Assembly (NCBI RefSeq): GCF_038595065.1
Contig: NZ_CP152003.1
Coordinates: 600,001 to 664,000, forward strand
Direction: 5' to 3'
Source of the DNA: Sutcliffiella sp. FSL R7-0096
GTDB lineage: Bacteria; Bacillota; Bacilli; Bacillales; Bacillaceae_I
DNA: 64,000 nt
Shown piece after piece: positions 15,912-24,257 of this stretch. The first letter of the stretch is position 1. Every line of letters begins with the position of its first letter. The position numbers and the translations under genes are program-made. The notes under the pieces are model-generated. The model was not told the origin of the DNA and made no database searches. It was given only the letters and a program-made list of their open reading frames with translations.

Positions 15912-16406
15912 ATGGAGTTATTTCAAAGTCAGTACGATTGGATCAGACGGACAAGGGAGACGTTATTCCAATATTGTGAGGGGATGTCTCACTCCGACTA
16001 TGTAAAGGAAATGGAAAGCTTCGGCGGGGACTCAATACGAAACCTTCACGTACATATAGCGACCTGCTACCATTTTTGGCTTGGTACGCATGGTCTTGGA
16101 AAATCAATCGGCAAAACAGATCCACTCGCTATAAAAAACGTCCACGATATGAGGGAGCTTTTCCGACAAACAGACGAGCTTGTCGAAGAATTTTTACTGA
16201 AGTATCAAGGCAATTGGGAGCACACCATTCCATATACTTTCAAGAGCGGTGAAACCTCTGACTTCAGTACACTCTGGCTTTTCACCCACACCACCACTCA
16301 CGAATTCCACCATAAAGGGCAGATTGTCAAAATAGGACGACAGTTAGGCTATACCCCACCTGATACGGATTTAATTGCGCCGGAGGCAAATACATGTCCA
16401 TCTTAA
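15912..16406 (+). CDS. DinB/DfsB-family protein
   Basis: 164 residues. The four-helix DinB fold is suggested by W-I-R-R-T-R-E-T-L-F in helix 1 and the three-His metal site: N-L-H-V-H-I-A-T-C-Y-H-F-W in helix 2 and T-T-H-E-F-H-H-K-G-Q in helix 4. Members are metal-dependent thiol S-transferases or nucleophile-handling enzymes; substrate unknown. It overlaps the downstream GNAT gene by 13 nt, so the two are translationally coupled. Ribosome site AAGGAG. Confidence 0.85.
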   Translation: MELFQSQYDWIRRTRETLFQYCEGMSHSDYVKEMESFGGDSIRNLHVHIATCYHFWLGTHGLGKSIGKTDPLAIKNVHDMRELFRQTDELVEEFLLKYQGNWEHTIPYTFKSGETSDFSTLWLFTHTTTHEFHHKGQIVKIGRQLGYTPPDTDLIAPEANTCPS

Positions 16407-17200
16407 CAAAAACTCATTTGGAAATAGTGGGACAGTCAGATATCGATGTGCTTGAAGATAGATTGATGAGAGTACGAGGACTTCACGATAATGCGATGGG
16501 CGTGGAGCTGAAACGATTTGGAAATGCAGTTGCTTTCTCGGTCAAAAACATCCCGGGTCCATCATTCAACACGGTGAAGGGGATCAGCGAAGAGAATATA
16601 GATGATCTAGAAGAAATAGTAGAATTTTATTCTAGTAGAGGGATTTCAGCTAGGTTCGAGGTGACACCAGGCAATGCCTCTACAAATCTCTTCCGGAAGC
16701 TCAGTGCAATGGGCTTTTTTCAAAGTGGCTTTCATACGGCTCTTTATCGCAATTTGGATGAGTTGCCTAGATTTGGTGGAGGTAACACCATTCAAATAGA
16801 AGAAATCAGTCTTGAGGATTTCGATATTTTTGGAGAACTTTACACGAAAGGTTTCGGGATGCCCAATGCGTTCAAAGACTTTGTGACCGCCAACAACAGG
16901 GTACTTGCAGAGAGCAAAAACTGGACTTTTTACCTCGCGCTTGTTGATAGGGAGCCAGCCGGGATAGCGGTACTGTTTAGAAAAAATGGCGTAGCAACAT
17001 TGGCTGCTTCGGCAACCATACCTGACTTTAGAAACAAAGGTGTTCACACAGCTTTGCTACAAAAGCGCATCCAAACTGCGATTGATGAAGGTTGCCAATA
17101 CATTATAGGGCAAGCGGCTTTTTGCAGTGTGAGCCAGAAAAACATGGAACGGGCGGGGCTCAAGGTGGCTTATACGAATGCAGTTTGGGAGAAATTTTAA
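16394..17200 (+). CDS. GNAT-family N-acetyltransferase, two-domain
   Basis: 268 residues. The C-terminal half holds the GNAT core: F-Y-L-A-L-V-D-R-E-P-A-G-I-A-V-L and the acetyl-CoA loop P-D-F-R-N-K-G-V-H-T-A-L-L. The first 120 residues look like a divergent GNAT-like domain. Start overlaps the DinB gene. Specific substrate unknown. Confidence 0.8.
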   Translation: MSILTKTHLEIVGQSDIDVLEDRLMRVRGLHDNAMGVELKRFGNAVAFSVKNIPGPSFNTVKGISEENIDDLEEIVEFYSSRGISARFEVTPGNASTNLFRKLSAMGFFQSGFHTALYRNLDELPRFGGGNTIQIEEISLEDFDIFGELYTKGFGMPNAFKDFVTANNRVLAESKNWTFYLALVDREPAGIAVLFRKNGVATLAASATIPDFRNKGVHTALLQKRIQTAIDEGCQYIIGQAAFCSVSQKNMERAGLKVAYTNAVWEKF

Positions 17201-17213
17201 GTAGGAGGCTTTC

Positions 17214-17369
17214 ATGCAAGCAATCATTGATTCAATTAAGGGATTTTTCTTAGACATCATGGCAATGGGAAAAGGATTTATTTATGGCTTTATGATGATT
17301 GGGTTACTCATTGCAGGTGGAACAGCTTTGTTGTATGAGATCTTATGGGTAAGGAATTTATTTATATAG
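17214..17369 (+). CDS. Small single-pass membrane protein
   Basis: 51 residues; AGGAGG 5 nt before the ATG and 13 nt after the GNAT stop, so probably the third gene of that operon. Amphipathic N-terminus (S-I-K-G-F-F-L-D-I-M) and one strong helix (about residues 22-45), glycine-rich (L-L-I-A-G-G-T-A-L-L-Y). No family recognised. Confidence 0.6.
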   Translation: MQAIIDSIKGFFLDIMAMGKGFIYGFMMIGLLIAGGTALLYEILWVRNLFI

Positions 17370-17424
17370 AGTTGCTTGAAAGTGAAGTTACGCAGAGTAG
17401 TTTTGATTAGGAAAGGAGCAACCT

Positions 17425-17553
17425 TTGAAACGCAGAATTGATAAGTGTCGATTGGCATTTATCTTACTCAAAGTGGCTTATAAAAATGAAAACATGATAT
17501 ATGATCCTCATGGGTGGGTAGTTAAGGGTGGATATATCCAAGAAGTTCAGTAA
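17425..17553 (+). CDS. Possible 42-residue protein
   Basis: TTG start with AAAGGAGC 6 nt upstream. Basic N-terminus (K-R-R-I-D-K-C-R) and a short hydrophobic patch, then D-P-H-G-W-V-V-K-G-G-Y. The good ribosome site is the main argument; could be a relic. No family recognised. Confidence 0.3.
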   Translation: MKRRIDKCRLAFILLKVAYKNENMIYDPHGWVVKGGYIQEVQ

Positions 17554-17693
17554 GTTCCCCGAGGCAAGAAGCTCTACGAATATCAATCACCGTATATATT
17601 AAGTCTTATCAATTAAATAATCCCTTTTCCTATGTCCTAGCCCCATCTTCAGTATAAAATGTACATATCAGAAGTGAAAGGAAGGGATTTATT

Positions 17694-18233
17694 ATGTCCA
17701 TAGCCGTTATTTATGGGGGAACCCGGGAGCAAGGAAATACAGAAACTCTAACAAAACACGCCATCCAGGGGATTGAGGTAGAAGAGATATACTTGAAAAA
17801 CCACAACATCCTGCCGATCATCGATATGCGCCACGATGCCCAGGGGTTTCAAAATAGAACCGATGATTATAACGCCATCATGGAGCGTATTCTGGATCAT
17901 GACACATTGATTTTTGCGACTCCGATCTATTGGTACAGTATGTCGGGGACGATGAAAAATTTCATCGATCGCTGGTCCCACTCAATGCGGGATGCTAAAT
18001 TCCCTGACTTCAAAAAAAGAATGTCTACAAAAGGCGCATACGTCATTGCAGTAGGAGGAGATTTTCCTGCAATCAAAGGCTTGCCAATGATCCAACAATT
18101 CAAATACATATTTGAATTCATGGGAGTTGAGTTCAAGGGGTATATCATTGGAAAGGGAAACCAACCAGGAGACATTCATGAAGATAAAGTGGCGCTGTAT
18201 CAAGCAGCAGAACTTCGAAATGAGCTTGGTTAA
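17694..18233 (+). CDS. NAD(P)H-dependent FMN reductase / flavodoxin-fold oxidoreductase
   Basis: 179 residues. N-terminal phosphate-binding loop G-G-T-R-E-Q-G-N-T-E-T-L, then T-P-I-Y-W-Y-S-M-S-G-T-M-K-N-F-I-D-R, the hallmark of the NADPH-dependent FMN reductase family (P-x-Y-x-x-x-x-x-x-x-K-x-F-x-D). Cytosolic, probably a quinone or azo/nitro reductase. Ribosome site GGAAGGG. Followed at once by a strong terminator. Confidence 0.88.
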   Translation: MSIAVIYGGTREQGNTETLTKHAIQGIEVEEIYLKNHNILPIIDMRHDAQGFQNRTDDYNAIMERILDHDTLIFATPIYWYSMSGTMKNFIDRWSHSMRDAKFPDFKKRMSTKGAYVIAVGGDFPAIKGLPMIQQFKYIFEFMGVEFKGYIIGKGNQPGDIHEDKVALYQAAELRNELG

Positions 18234-18242
18234 AATCATAAG

Positions 18243-18277
18243 GGAGTGGGATGTCTGTTGATTCCCACTCCTTTTTT
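18243..18277 (+). terminator. Rho-independent terminator
   Basis: GGAGTGGGA (18243-18251) with TCCCACTCC (18263-18271) and six T residues. Confidence 0.9.
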
Positions 18278-18790
18278 CTCCGCTAGATATAACTAAAACA
18301 ATCAACCCAAACGTGCATAGGACAAGTAACAAGTGCACCATATAACAAGCTAGAGTAGCAAATCCAAGATAGCGCAATGACGTTAACTTTTCTAATGCAA
18401 TCTCCCCCAAAAATAAGATGATCAATGGTATCAGGTAAATGGAACTGTTCCCCGTCCATAAAAGAGGAATACTTATAGGAACAATGGAAAGTAACAGCTT
18501 GATTAAAAGGGCAGTAGTTTTATTGGGGAATGACTTTGTCAGGGTGTCCCCTATTAAAGGTAAAATGAAAGATAGTACTAGTGTGATAACATGCATAATC
18601 GGTACTAAATATGACATCGTGAATACCACAGTAGTTAAAAATTCTTCTGAAGGATAACTCTCCAGGAAAATAAACCGATAATAATCCAGGTACTTATAAA
18701 AGTAGTAAGAAGAACTGTAAGAAATATTTTCCCCAAATATCTGCATTTGAACTTCGTAAGTGACCCTACCAATTCATTATAATCTTCCAT
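18278..18790 (-). pseudogene. Broken multi-pass membrane protein gene
   Basis: From ATG 18790 one frame reads M-E-D-Y-N-E-L-V-G-S-L then a helix (T-T-F-I-S-T-W-I-I-I-G-L-F-S-W) and stops after Q-K-N-F. The adjacent frame takes over at about 18660-18690 with E-S-Y-P-S-E-E-F-L-T-T-V-V and continues with three more hydrophobic helices, then runs without a natural stop into the flavodoxin terminator. Best read as a Yip1-like integral membrane protein gene with an internal frameshift and a lost 3' end. The family guess is weak; the frame switch is visible. Confidence 0.45.
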
Positions 18791-18964
18791 ATTAATCCTA
18801 CCAAGAAAATCAATTATCATACAAAACAATGAAAAGAGAAGGGTTTTTGTCGTGGTAAATAGAAAATATTAGTAGATGAATGTTGCTTAGCGAATAGAGG
18901 TGTAGCTTAGCCATATGTATGAGGAAGAATTATTTTAAAAGGCAAAATAAAGGGGCCAAGGCAA

Positions 18965-19294
18965 ATGGATTCATATCTTTGGGTTCTCCCGGCAATTATT
19001 ACAATTTGTTATTTGAAATTTCTAGGAATAGGTGTTCATTGGGTTAATAAGAAAAAGTACAAAATCGAAAAGAGAGCTTTATTGATTTGTACCTTCGTAA
19101 TACTTATATCGACATTCGTTTTGTTTGTTCCTATAGACTCCGGCATTCATATTAGTTTTGCATTGGCAGGCATAACCGTAGCAGTTTCTTTAGTAATTTT
19201 ATTGGTATGGATAAGACTGACAAAGAAATTCAATCAACAAATCTATGAAAAATCAGTGGGGGTATTAGAGAAGTTTTTAGGGAGACTGGTTTGA
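18965..19294 (+). CDS. Small membrane protein of unknown function
   Basis: 109 residues, three helices (about 5-22, 38-56, 62-82) and a basic C-terminal tail (R-L-T-K-K-F-N). AAGGGGCCAAGG precedes the ATG. No family recognised. Confidence 0.55.
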   Translation: MDSYLWVLPAIITICYLKFLGIGVHWVNKKKYKIEKRALLICTFVILISTFVLFVPIDSGIHISFALAGITVAVSLVILLVWIRLTKKFNQQIYEKSVGVLEKFLGRLV

Positions 19295-19428
19295 TTAGTT
19301 CGTTGTAACTCAATATACCAAAGAAGTAACTCGTATTTTAACGATAAAAGATTGGTTGAAGATAAATGGAAAATAAAGTACTACAAGAGAGTTTAACAAA
19401 ACAATTGCGTAGTAGAAGAGGTGTTCCT

Positions 19429-20304
19429 ATGTGGAAAAGGAATCTAGTAGAGACCGAAAGAGGTAGCTTTGAATATTTTGTTCAAGGACAAGGAGATCCG
19501 ATTGCTGTTACCCATCTGTACAGTGAATTCAATGAGCTTGGTAATTATTTTGCAGATATGTTCCTTCCGCATTTTACAGTGATTTTAATTAATTTGAAGG
19601 ACACGGGTAATTCTATTCGTGTAAAAGAGGATGAGGAACTTAGCATGAAAGAGAGCGTTAAAGATCTTGAAGCAATCCGAGAAGCCCTTGGTTATGAATG
19701 TTGGGCGTTTGGTGGTCATTCTACCGGAGGGATGCTTGGGTTGGTGTATGCGACGCTTTTTCCCAAATCGCTAACTAAATTAATGGTCGGGGGAGCTACT
19801 GCCTCCAATAAATATATGGAGCATGAGCAGAGCATGTACAGTCCTACAAGCCCGTTGAATAAGAGGATAAAGGAGATTTTGCAAACCTTGAATTCTAAAG
19901 AGTCATCAATGGATGAAAGACGACAAGCGGGTATGGAGTGGACAGATATGTCCTTATACAACCCGAGTAATAGGGGGGAATATTTTGTAAAACCAAGTAG
20001 TGGCAAGGTCGTGCCGAGAAGGTTGGATTATTTCTCCTATCATGATTTGCCGCGTTTTGATATTTTACAAGAGCTAGAAAGTGTCACCGTGCCCACGGTT
20101 GTTTATTGTGGCAGGTATGACGCACAGTGTCCGCTTGTTTTTTCGGAAGAAATACATAAAAGTCTTCCTCATTCTATGTTAGTGGTTTTTGAAGAAAGCA
20201 ATCACTACCCGTTTGTGGAGGAAAAAGAAAAGTTTGAAGAGATGATTTCTATGTTTGAGGGTCTGTCTGGGGGGGCGATGAGGCTGCGGCAATTGCGATG
20301 GTGA
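19429..20304 (+). CDS. Alpha/beta hydrolase, proline iminopeptidase-like
   Basis: 291 residues from ATG 19429, which has GAGGTG 7 nt upstream and matches relatives that begin M-W-x-x-x-L-V-E-T; an in-frame ATG at 19366 has a poor ribosome site. Nucleophile elbow G-H-S-T-G-G, catalytic Asp in G-R-Y-D-A-Q-C-P, and His in S-N-H-Y-P-F. H-L-Y-S-E-F-N-E in place of H-G-G-P is usual for this Bacillus subgroup. Probably cytosolic; natural substrate unknown. Confidence 0.85.
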   Translation: MWKRNLVETERGSFEYFVQGQGDPIAVTHLYSEFNELGNYFADMFLPHFTVILINLKDTGNSIRVKEDEELSMKESVKDLEAIREALGYECWAFGGHSTGGMLGLVYATLFPKSLTKLMVGGATASNKYMEHEQSMYSPTSPLNKRIKEILQTLNSKESSMDERRQAGMEWTDMSLYNPSNRGEYFVKPSSGKVVPRRLDYFSYHDLPRFDILQELESVTVPTVVYCGRYDAQCPLVFSEEIHKSLPHSMLVVFEESNHYPFVEEKEKFEEMISMFEGLSGGAMRLRQLRW

Positions 20305-20578
20305 AGGCAGGATTTTATGCAGGTAAGAAAGAGGAGAAGTTGGATGGGTGATAACGCTAATGTGGATGAAAAGATATTTAAAATAGTAAGGGAAGAAAGA
20401 ATGCCTTACTGTTTTATTCCGTGCTATGCCCCTTATTAATAATGAAACATATTTCCAGTATATACGTATAAAAGGTATAGAATAATTTCGGCTGAACAAG
20501 ACAGTAGGGCAAGATTACTGTGAGCCAGGCAAGTTTGTTAAAAAGATAATGATTTTAAGGTAGATAGGAGCAATAAGA

Positions 20579-20713
20579 ATGTTAATTGTTGGAATCGGCA
20601 TATTGCTTGTGGTGTTCATTTCGTCCATAGCAGTTGAAAAGTCATTAAGAAATATAGAAAGTCAAAATGAACAGATTATCGAGCTATTAAAGGAGAATAA
20701 CAATCGGAGATAA
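20579..20713 (+). CDS. Small single-pass protein with coiled-coil tail
   Basis: 44 residues; TAGGAG about 10 nt before the ATG. One N-terminal helix (residues 2-17) followed by a polar heptad-like tail (S-Q-N-E-Q-I-I-E-L-L-K-E-N-N). The stop is 1 nt before the next ATG, so it is coupled to the following small membrane protein gene. Such short YvlD/DUF-type pairs are common in Bacilli; no family recognised. Confidence 0.5.
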   Translation: MLIVGIGILLVVFISSIAVEKSLRNIESQNEQIIELLKENNNRR

Positions 20714-20714
20714 C

Positions 20715-20936
20715 ATGGGGAAACGGAGGGATGAAAAAGTGGGAAAAACCTTTTGGGTACCATTAACAATTGCTTTCGGATCGATGATTTTACTGTATTT
20801 GATTGGATTTTTAGCTGATATCAACTTTCTTATTTTCAAAGTATCCCCTTCGTCTACTGAGATTGCGTTATTACCTATTTTAGTTGGGTTGTTGTTGAGT
20901 TTTTTCAGTCAGCAGATAATAAAGCAAATTAAATGA
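20715..20936 (+). CDS. Small two-helix membrane protein
   Basis: 73 residues. Basic N-terminus (M-G-K-R-R-D-E-K), helices at about 13-35 and 46-65. Starts 1 nt after the preceding stop. No family recognised. Confidence 0.5.
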   Translation: MGKRRDEKVGKTFWVPLTIAFGSMILLYLIGFLADINFLIFKVSPSSTEIALLPILVGLLLSFFSQQIIKQIK

Positions 20937-21041
20937 AATACCACCACCAAAAGGGGATATAAAATTGGAGATACCAAGTATATCGAAACCGTTTATAGGT
21001 ACGATTTTTATTTATTTTGCATTTTTGTATCTATACTTTTT

Positions 21042-21405
21042 TTCCCTGTTGGTGGGATAGAAGCCGGGGAAACTCCGGAGATGGCTACAAAAAGAGAAGT
21101 GTTTGAGGAGTTAGGTGTGAAAATCCTAGTTAAAGAATGCTTCGAACAAGTTGAATATAATGGCGTTCAATATTTTTTCCTAGCAGAAGTATTGGAAGGG
21201 GAAGTAGGAACTGGTATGGGAGAAGAGTTTTACTGATTTGACGAGGAATCGGGGGACCTATGAGCCTATGTGGGTGGAGATTGGTGAAATTCCTTCCTTA
21301 GATGTTAGACCACGACAAGTTGCGAGAAGATTTGTCTCGAGGGGGCTATTGTATGTTTATAAAGGGAAAGGTGCTTTAAAGAATGTTTTTTCAATCAAAC
21401 AATGA
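21042..21405 (+). pseudogene. Nudix hydrolase relic
   Basis: An intact-looking Nudix box (G-G-I-E-A-G-E-T-P-E-M-A-T-K-R-E-V-F-E-E-L-G) is followed by F-F-L-A-E-V-L-E-G-E-V-G-T-G-M-G-E-E-F and then a stop at 21234. The next frame supplies the rest (T-D-L-T-R-N-R-G-T-Y-E-P-M-W-V-E-I then I-P-S-L-D-V-R-P) to the stop at 21403. The N-terminal strand and start are unreadable in any frame. So the gene has at least one frameshift and a decayed 5' end. Its 3' end overlaps the start of the following hydrolase gene. Confidence 0.7.
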
Positions 21406-22201
21406 CAAGCTATTTTATCATATTGAAGGTGACGGATACCCAGTGCTTATTTTGCATGCTATGGGGACTGACCATCACGCTATGAAAAAGTGGATAGAGC
21501 CTATTTTTGCAGCTAAGGAAGGGTTTCAAAGGATCTACGTTGACCTTCCTTGGCATGGACAAAGTGTGTGTAAAGGAATTAAATCATCAGAAGAGGTCCG
21601 GGAGTTGCTGTTTACGTTTATTATGAAGGTGGTTGGAACGAAGCAATTTTCCTGTATTGGGCATTCCTTTGGTGGCTATATTGCCCAAGGGCTGGTATGT
21701 CCTCAACTTTCAGGGCTATGCTTACTGGCACCTGCCGTTCACAAGAAAAATCGGAATGTACCTGAGAAGGCGGTTTATGGTCGGGAAGATATATCACTGG
21801 CAAAAGTAGAGCCAGAGGTCCGAACTGCATTTGAAACACTGATGGTTTATCAATCTAGTGGAAATTTACAAACATTTTTAGAAGAAGTTCAACCGGGACG
21901 CCTACTTGCTGACATAGAATTTTTAACTTCTAGTTGGAGAGATTCTGGGTACTTCTTCAACAAATCCCCATTAGCAGAACAGTATACTGGCACATCGTTA
22001 ATTATTGCTGGAAAATTAGATTCCATTTGTGGTTACAAGGACTACTACGAGCTTATTGAGTGCATGCCAAATTCAACGTTTGTCCTGCTGCAAGCAGGCC
22101 ACCTCTTACATATTGAAAAGAGAAATAGCGTCCAATTCCTCATTCGTGAATGGGTGAACAGCTTAGAGGGTAGCGACGATCCAAACGTAACTGCCTGTTG
22201 A
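21383..22201 (+). CDS. Alpha/beta hydrolase
   Basis: 272 residues. Oxyanion-loop L-H-A-M-G-T, nucleophile elbow G-H-S-F-G-G, catalytic Asp in A-G-K-L-D-S and His in A-G-H-L-L-H. The N-terminal strand F-F-Q-S-N-N-D-K-L-F-Y-H-I-E-G-D-G is typical. Start ATG lies inside the relic Nudix gene with AAAGGTG upstream. Substrate unknown. Confidence 0.82.
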   Translation: MFFQSNNDKLFYHIEGDGYPVLILHAMGTDHHAMKKWIEPIFAAKEGFQRIYVDLPWHGQSVCKGIKSSEEVRELLFTFIMKVVGTKQFSCIGHSFGGYIAQGLVCPQLSGLCLLAPAVHKKNRNVPEKAVYGREDISLAKVEPEVRTAFETLMVYQSSGNLQTFLEEVQPGRLLADIEFLTSSWRDSGYFFNKSPLAEQYTGTSLIIAGKLDSICGYKDYYELIECMPNSTFVLLQAGHLLHIEKRNSVQFLIREWVNSLEGSDDPNVTAC

Positions 22202-22252
22202 TGAAGAACTTTCGTGCACTAAAAAAGGAGAAGCACGGTCTTCAAGTGGTCG

Positions 22253-22275
22253 TAGGGACAGGTTCCTTGACCCAC
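22253..22275 (+). repeat. Dispersed GGGACAGG-type motif
   Basis: AGGGACAGGTTCCTTGACCC, a full single copy, 52 nt after the hydrolase stop and 26 nt before the next start. Confidence 0.6.
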
Positions 22276-22300
22276 ATTCACACAAAATGGAGGTAATCCT

Positions 22301-22674
22301 ATGAGCTACATAGAAAATCTACGAAACGTTGTTGGCCACCAACCGCTGATATTAGTGGGAACTGCAGTGGCAGTGATAAACAATGAAGGGGAAATTTTGT
22401 TGCAAAAACGTAGGGATGGAGTTTGGGGTGTTCCTGGCGGGTTTATGGAATTAGGGGAATCAACGGAGGAAGCTGGCAGACGTGAGGTTTTAGAGGAAAC
22501 GGGTTTGGAAATCGGAGGGGGGTTCTAGGGACGTTTAACGAAGGGAATTTCACGAACCTCCCAGTGGTTGTCGATGACACAATCATCACTGCTAAAGGGT
22601 CTGCTTTTATAGAATTTGCCTTCGCCTTTGGGGATCGCCTGCAACTGAACTATCAGAAAGAATGGTATCGTTAA
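22301..22674 (+). pseudogene. Chimeric relic: Nudix N-terminus joined to DJ-1/PfpI C-terminus
   Basis: The first 75 codons are a good Nudix hydrolase (Y-I-E-N-L-R, L-L-Q-K-R-R, Nudix box G-G-F-M-E-L-G-E-S-T-E-E-A-G-R-R-E-V-L) with AATGGAGG before the ATG, but a stop follows at 22526 right after the box. From about 22522 another frame reads N-L-P-V-V-V-D-D-T-I-I-T-A-K-G-S then I-E-F-A-F-A-F-G-D-R-L to a stop at 22672, which is the C-terminal end of a DJ-1/PfpI (type 1 glutamine amidotransferase-like) protein. A deletion joining two genes explains it. Neither half can be functional in full. Confidence 0.65.
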
Positions 22675-22718
22675 GGTGGGTTAGGGCTTTTGGGGCTGTA
22701 GGAAACCTCCCTCCCGCC

Positions 22719-22822
22719 GATGAAGACCTCTTAGTGTTGGAAGCGGACGAAGTGAGGTCTTCATAGAGGCGATGAAGACCTCTGAGAGTTGAAAACAGAC
22801 GAAGTGAAGTCTTCATAGAACG
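22719..22822. repeat. Tandem pair of 52-bp hairpin repeats
   Basis: Two head-to-tail units starting GATGAAGACCTC (22719 and 22771), each ending in G-AGGTCTTCAT or GAAGTCTTCAT so that every unit is itself an imperfect inverted repeat. Period 52 bp. No coding content. Confidence 0.65.
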
Positions 22823-22875
22823 AATAAAGCGCTACTCTAAGGTATGGCTCGCAGTGCCTGTCCGCCCCAACACCC

Positions 22876-24237
22876 TCAACTATACTTCAACTTCTTCCCG
22901 CCGCTCTTCTTCCACTTCCTGTGCATGATCAATGCCACGATCCCAATCAAAGCTACAAAAAGGATGCTGATGAAAAAACCATTGCGGATGGTCTTTTCTA
23001 CAAGGGTTCCGCTTATGGCCAATAGCAGAAGGAGCAGCCCAAGTATGGATAAAAGCCTCCCTTTCTCCACTAGCTTAAAAGAAGACAGCAGGATGAATAG
23101 CCAGTTATACAATAATAGTAATCCTGCGGCTGTAGTGATAAATTCAAACACCTTTCCTGGAAGGAGGAAGGCACAGATGACGGAAGCTGCCAATCCCCCC
23201 ATTCCAAGTAACAGGGAAGGAAGCGGCAGTTCCTTAAAGTTTAATTTCTTCTGGAATAGCTTTGGGGCGTCCCCGTCTTTTGCCAATGTAACAAGAAGGG
23301 TGGTGACCCCGAAAAGTGCTGCGGTCATGGTTGAGAACCCGGCAATGATGATGGCCCCGTTGAATACATGTGGAAAAAAGGCAAGGTCGTAATTGGTCAG
23401 GGCGGTCACAAAGGGACTTTCTTTTTCGGTAAACTTGTCAAAGGAAGCGAGGCTGACGGCAAGCCCTAATGACCCCACATAGAGAACCATTAAGAGGAAC
23501 ATCATGATGGTTCCTGCTTTTAGCGTATCTTCCTTCTTTTTCAGCTGCATGGCCATCAGGCCGATCACTTCGATTCCCCCGTATGCGTAAAAGGCATATA
23601 TGAGGGAAGACCAGAGCCCTTTTACCCCCATAGGTAGCCACTCTTTGATGGTGTTCGGAAAATTGCCTGGGTTGGAACCGCCACCAGCAGCTCCTTTAAT
23701 CCATCCAAAAAAGATACCCAAAGCAATGACAATGAACATTAAAATCGCCGCGATCTTGATGATGGCAAAAAGGTCTTCCATTTTATCAAACCCCTTTGTT
23801 CCCAGCATAACGACGAAAAAGGATAAAACAGCATACCCGGCTGAAAAAATCCAAAGCGGCACATCGGGAAACCAGAATTGAGATAAAAGGCCAAGGGCAG
23901 TCAGCTGACTACCCATGATCAGTATGTTGGAGCACCAATAATTCCAGCCACAGCTGAATTCTGCCCATTTGCCAAATGCCTTACCTGCGTAATAGCAAAA
24001 GGAGCCTTCCTGTGGATCTTGGATTGTCATTTTAGCTAATCTACTATATACGATATAGGTTCCGGTGGCTCCAATCAAAAAGGAAAGGATGATGGAGGCT
24101 CCGGCATGCTTGATTCCTAGAGAGGATCCCAGGAAAAAGCCGATTCCGATGGTGCATCCGATTCCAATCAATGATAATTGCCACCAAGCTAAATCACCTG
24201 ATGATGTTTGTTTGGTACTGCATGTGGCTTTTGACAT
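22876..24237 (-). CDS. APC-family amino acid permease
   Basis: 453 residues with about 12 helices. The N-terminal consensus of the amino acid-polyamine-organocation superfamily is clear: W-W-Q-L-S-L-I-G-I-G-C-T-I-G-I-G-F-F-L-G, with the unwound G-I-G of helix 1, and A-F-Y-A-Y-G-G-I-E-V-I-G in helix 6. Which amino acid is transported cannot be told. It starts 20 nt after the upstream MFS gene on the same strand, so both may be co-transcribed. Ribosome site AAAGGAGA. Confidence 0.85.
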   Translation of the reverse strand: MSKATCSTKQTSSGDLAWWQLSLIGIGCTIGIGFFLGSSLGIKHAGASIILSFLIGATGTYIVYSRLAKMTIQDPQEGSFCYYAGKAFGKWAEFSCGWNYWCSNILIMGSQLTALGLLSQFWFPDVPLWIFSAGYAVLSFFVVMLGTKGFDKMEDLFAIIKIAAILMFIVIALGIFFGWIKGAAGGGSNPGNFPNTIKEWLPMGVKGLWSSLIYAFYAYGGIEVIGLMAMQLKKKEDTLKAGTIMMFLLMVLYVGSLGLAVSLASFDKFTEKESPFVTALTNYDLAFFPHVFNGAIIIAGFSTMTAALFGVTTLLVTLAKDGDAPKLFQKKLNFKELPLPSLLLGMGGLAASVICAFLLPGKVFEFITTAAGLLLLYNWLFILLSSFKLVEKGRLLSILGLLLLLLAISGTLVEKTIRNGFFISILFVALIGIVALIMHRKWKKSGGKKLKYS

Positions 24238-24257
24238 GTGACTCTCCTTTTAACCTA

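Noticed and set aside
22719-22822. CRISPR or attachment-site interpretation of the 52-bp pair
   Set aside because: Only two units, each palindromic across its whole length, with no spacers, integrase or tRNA gene.
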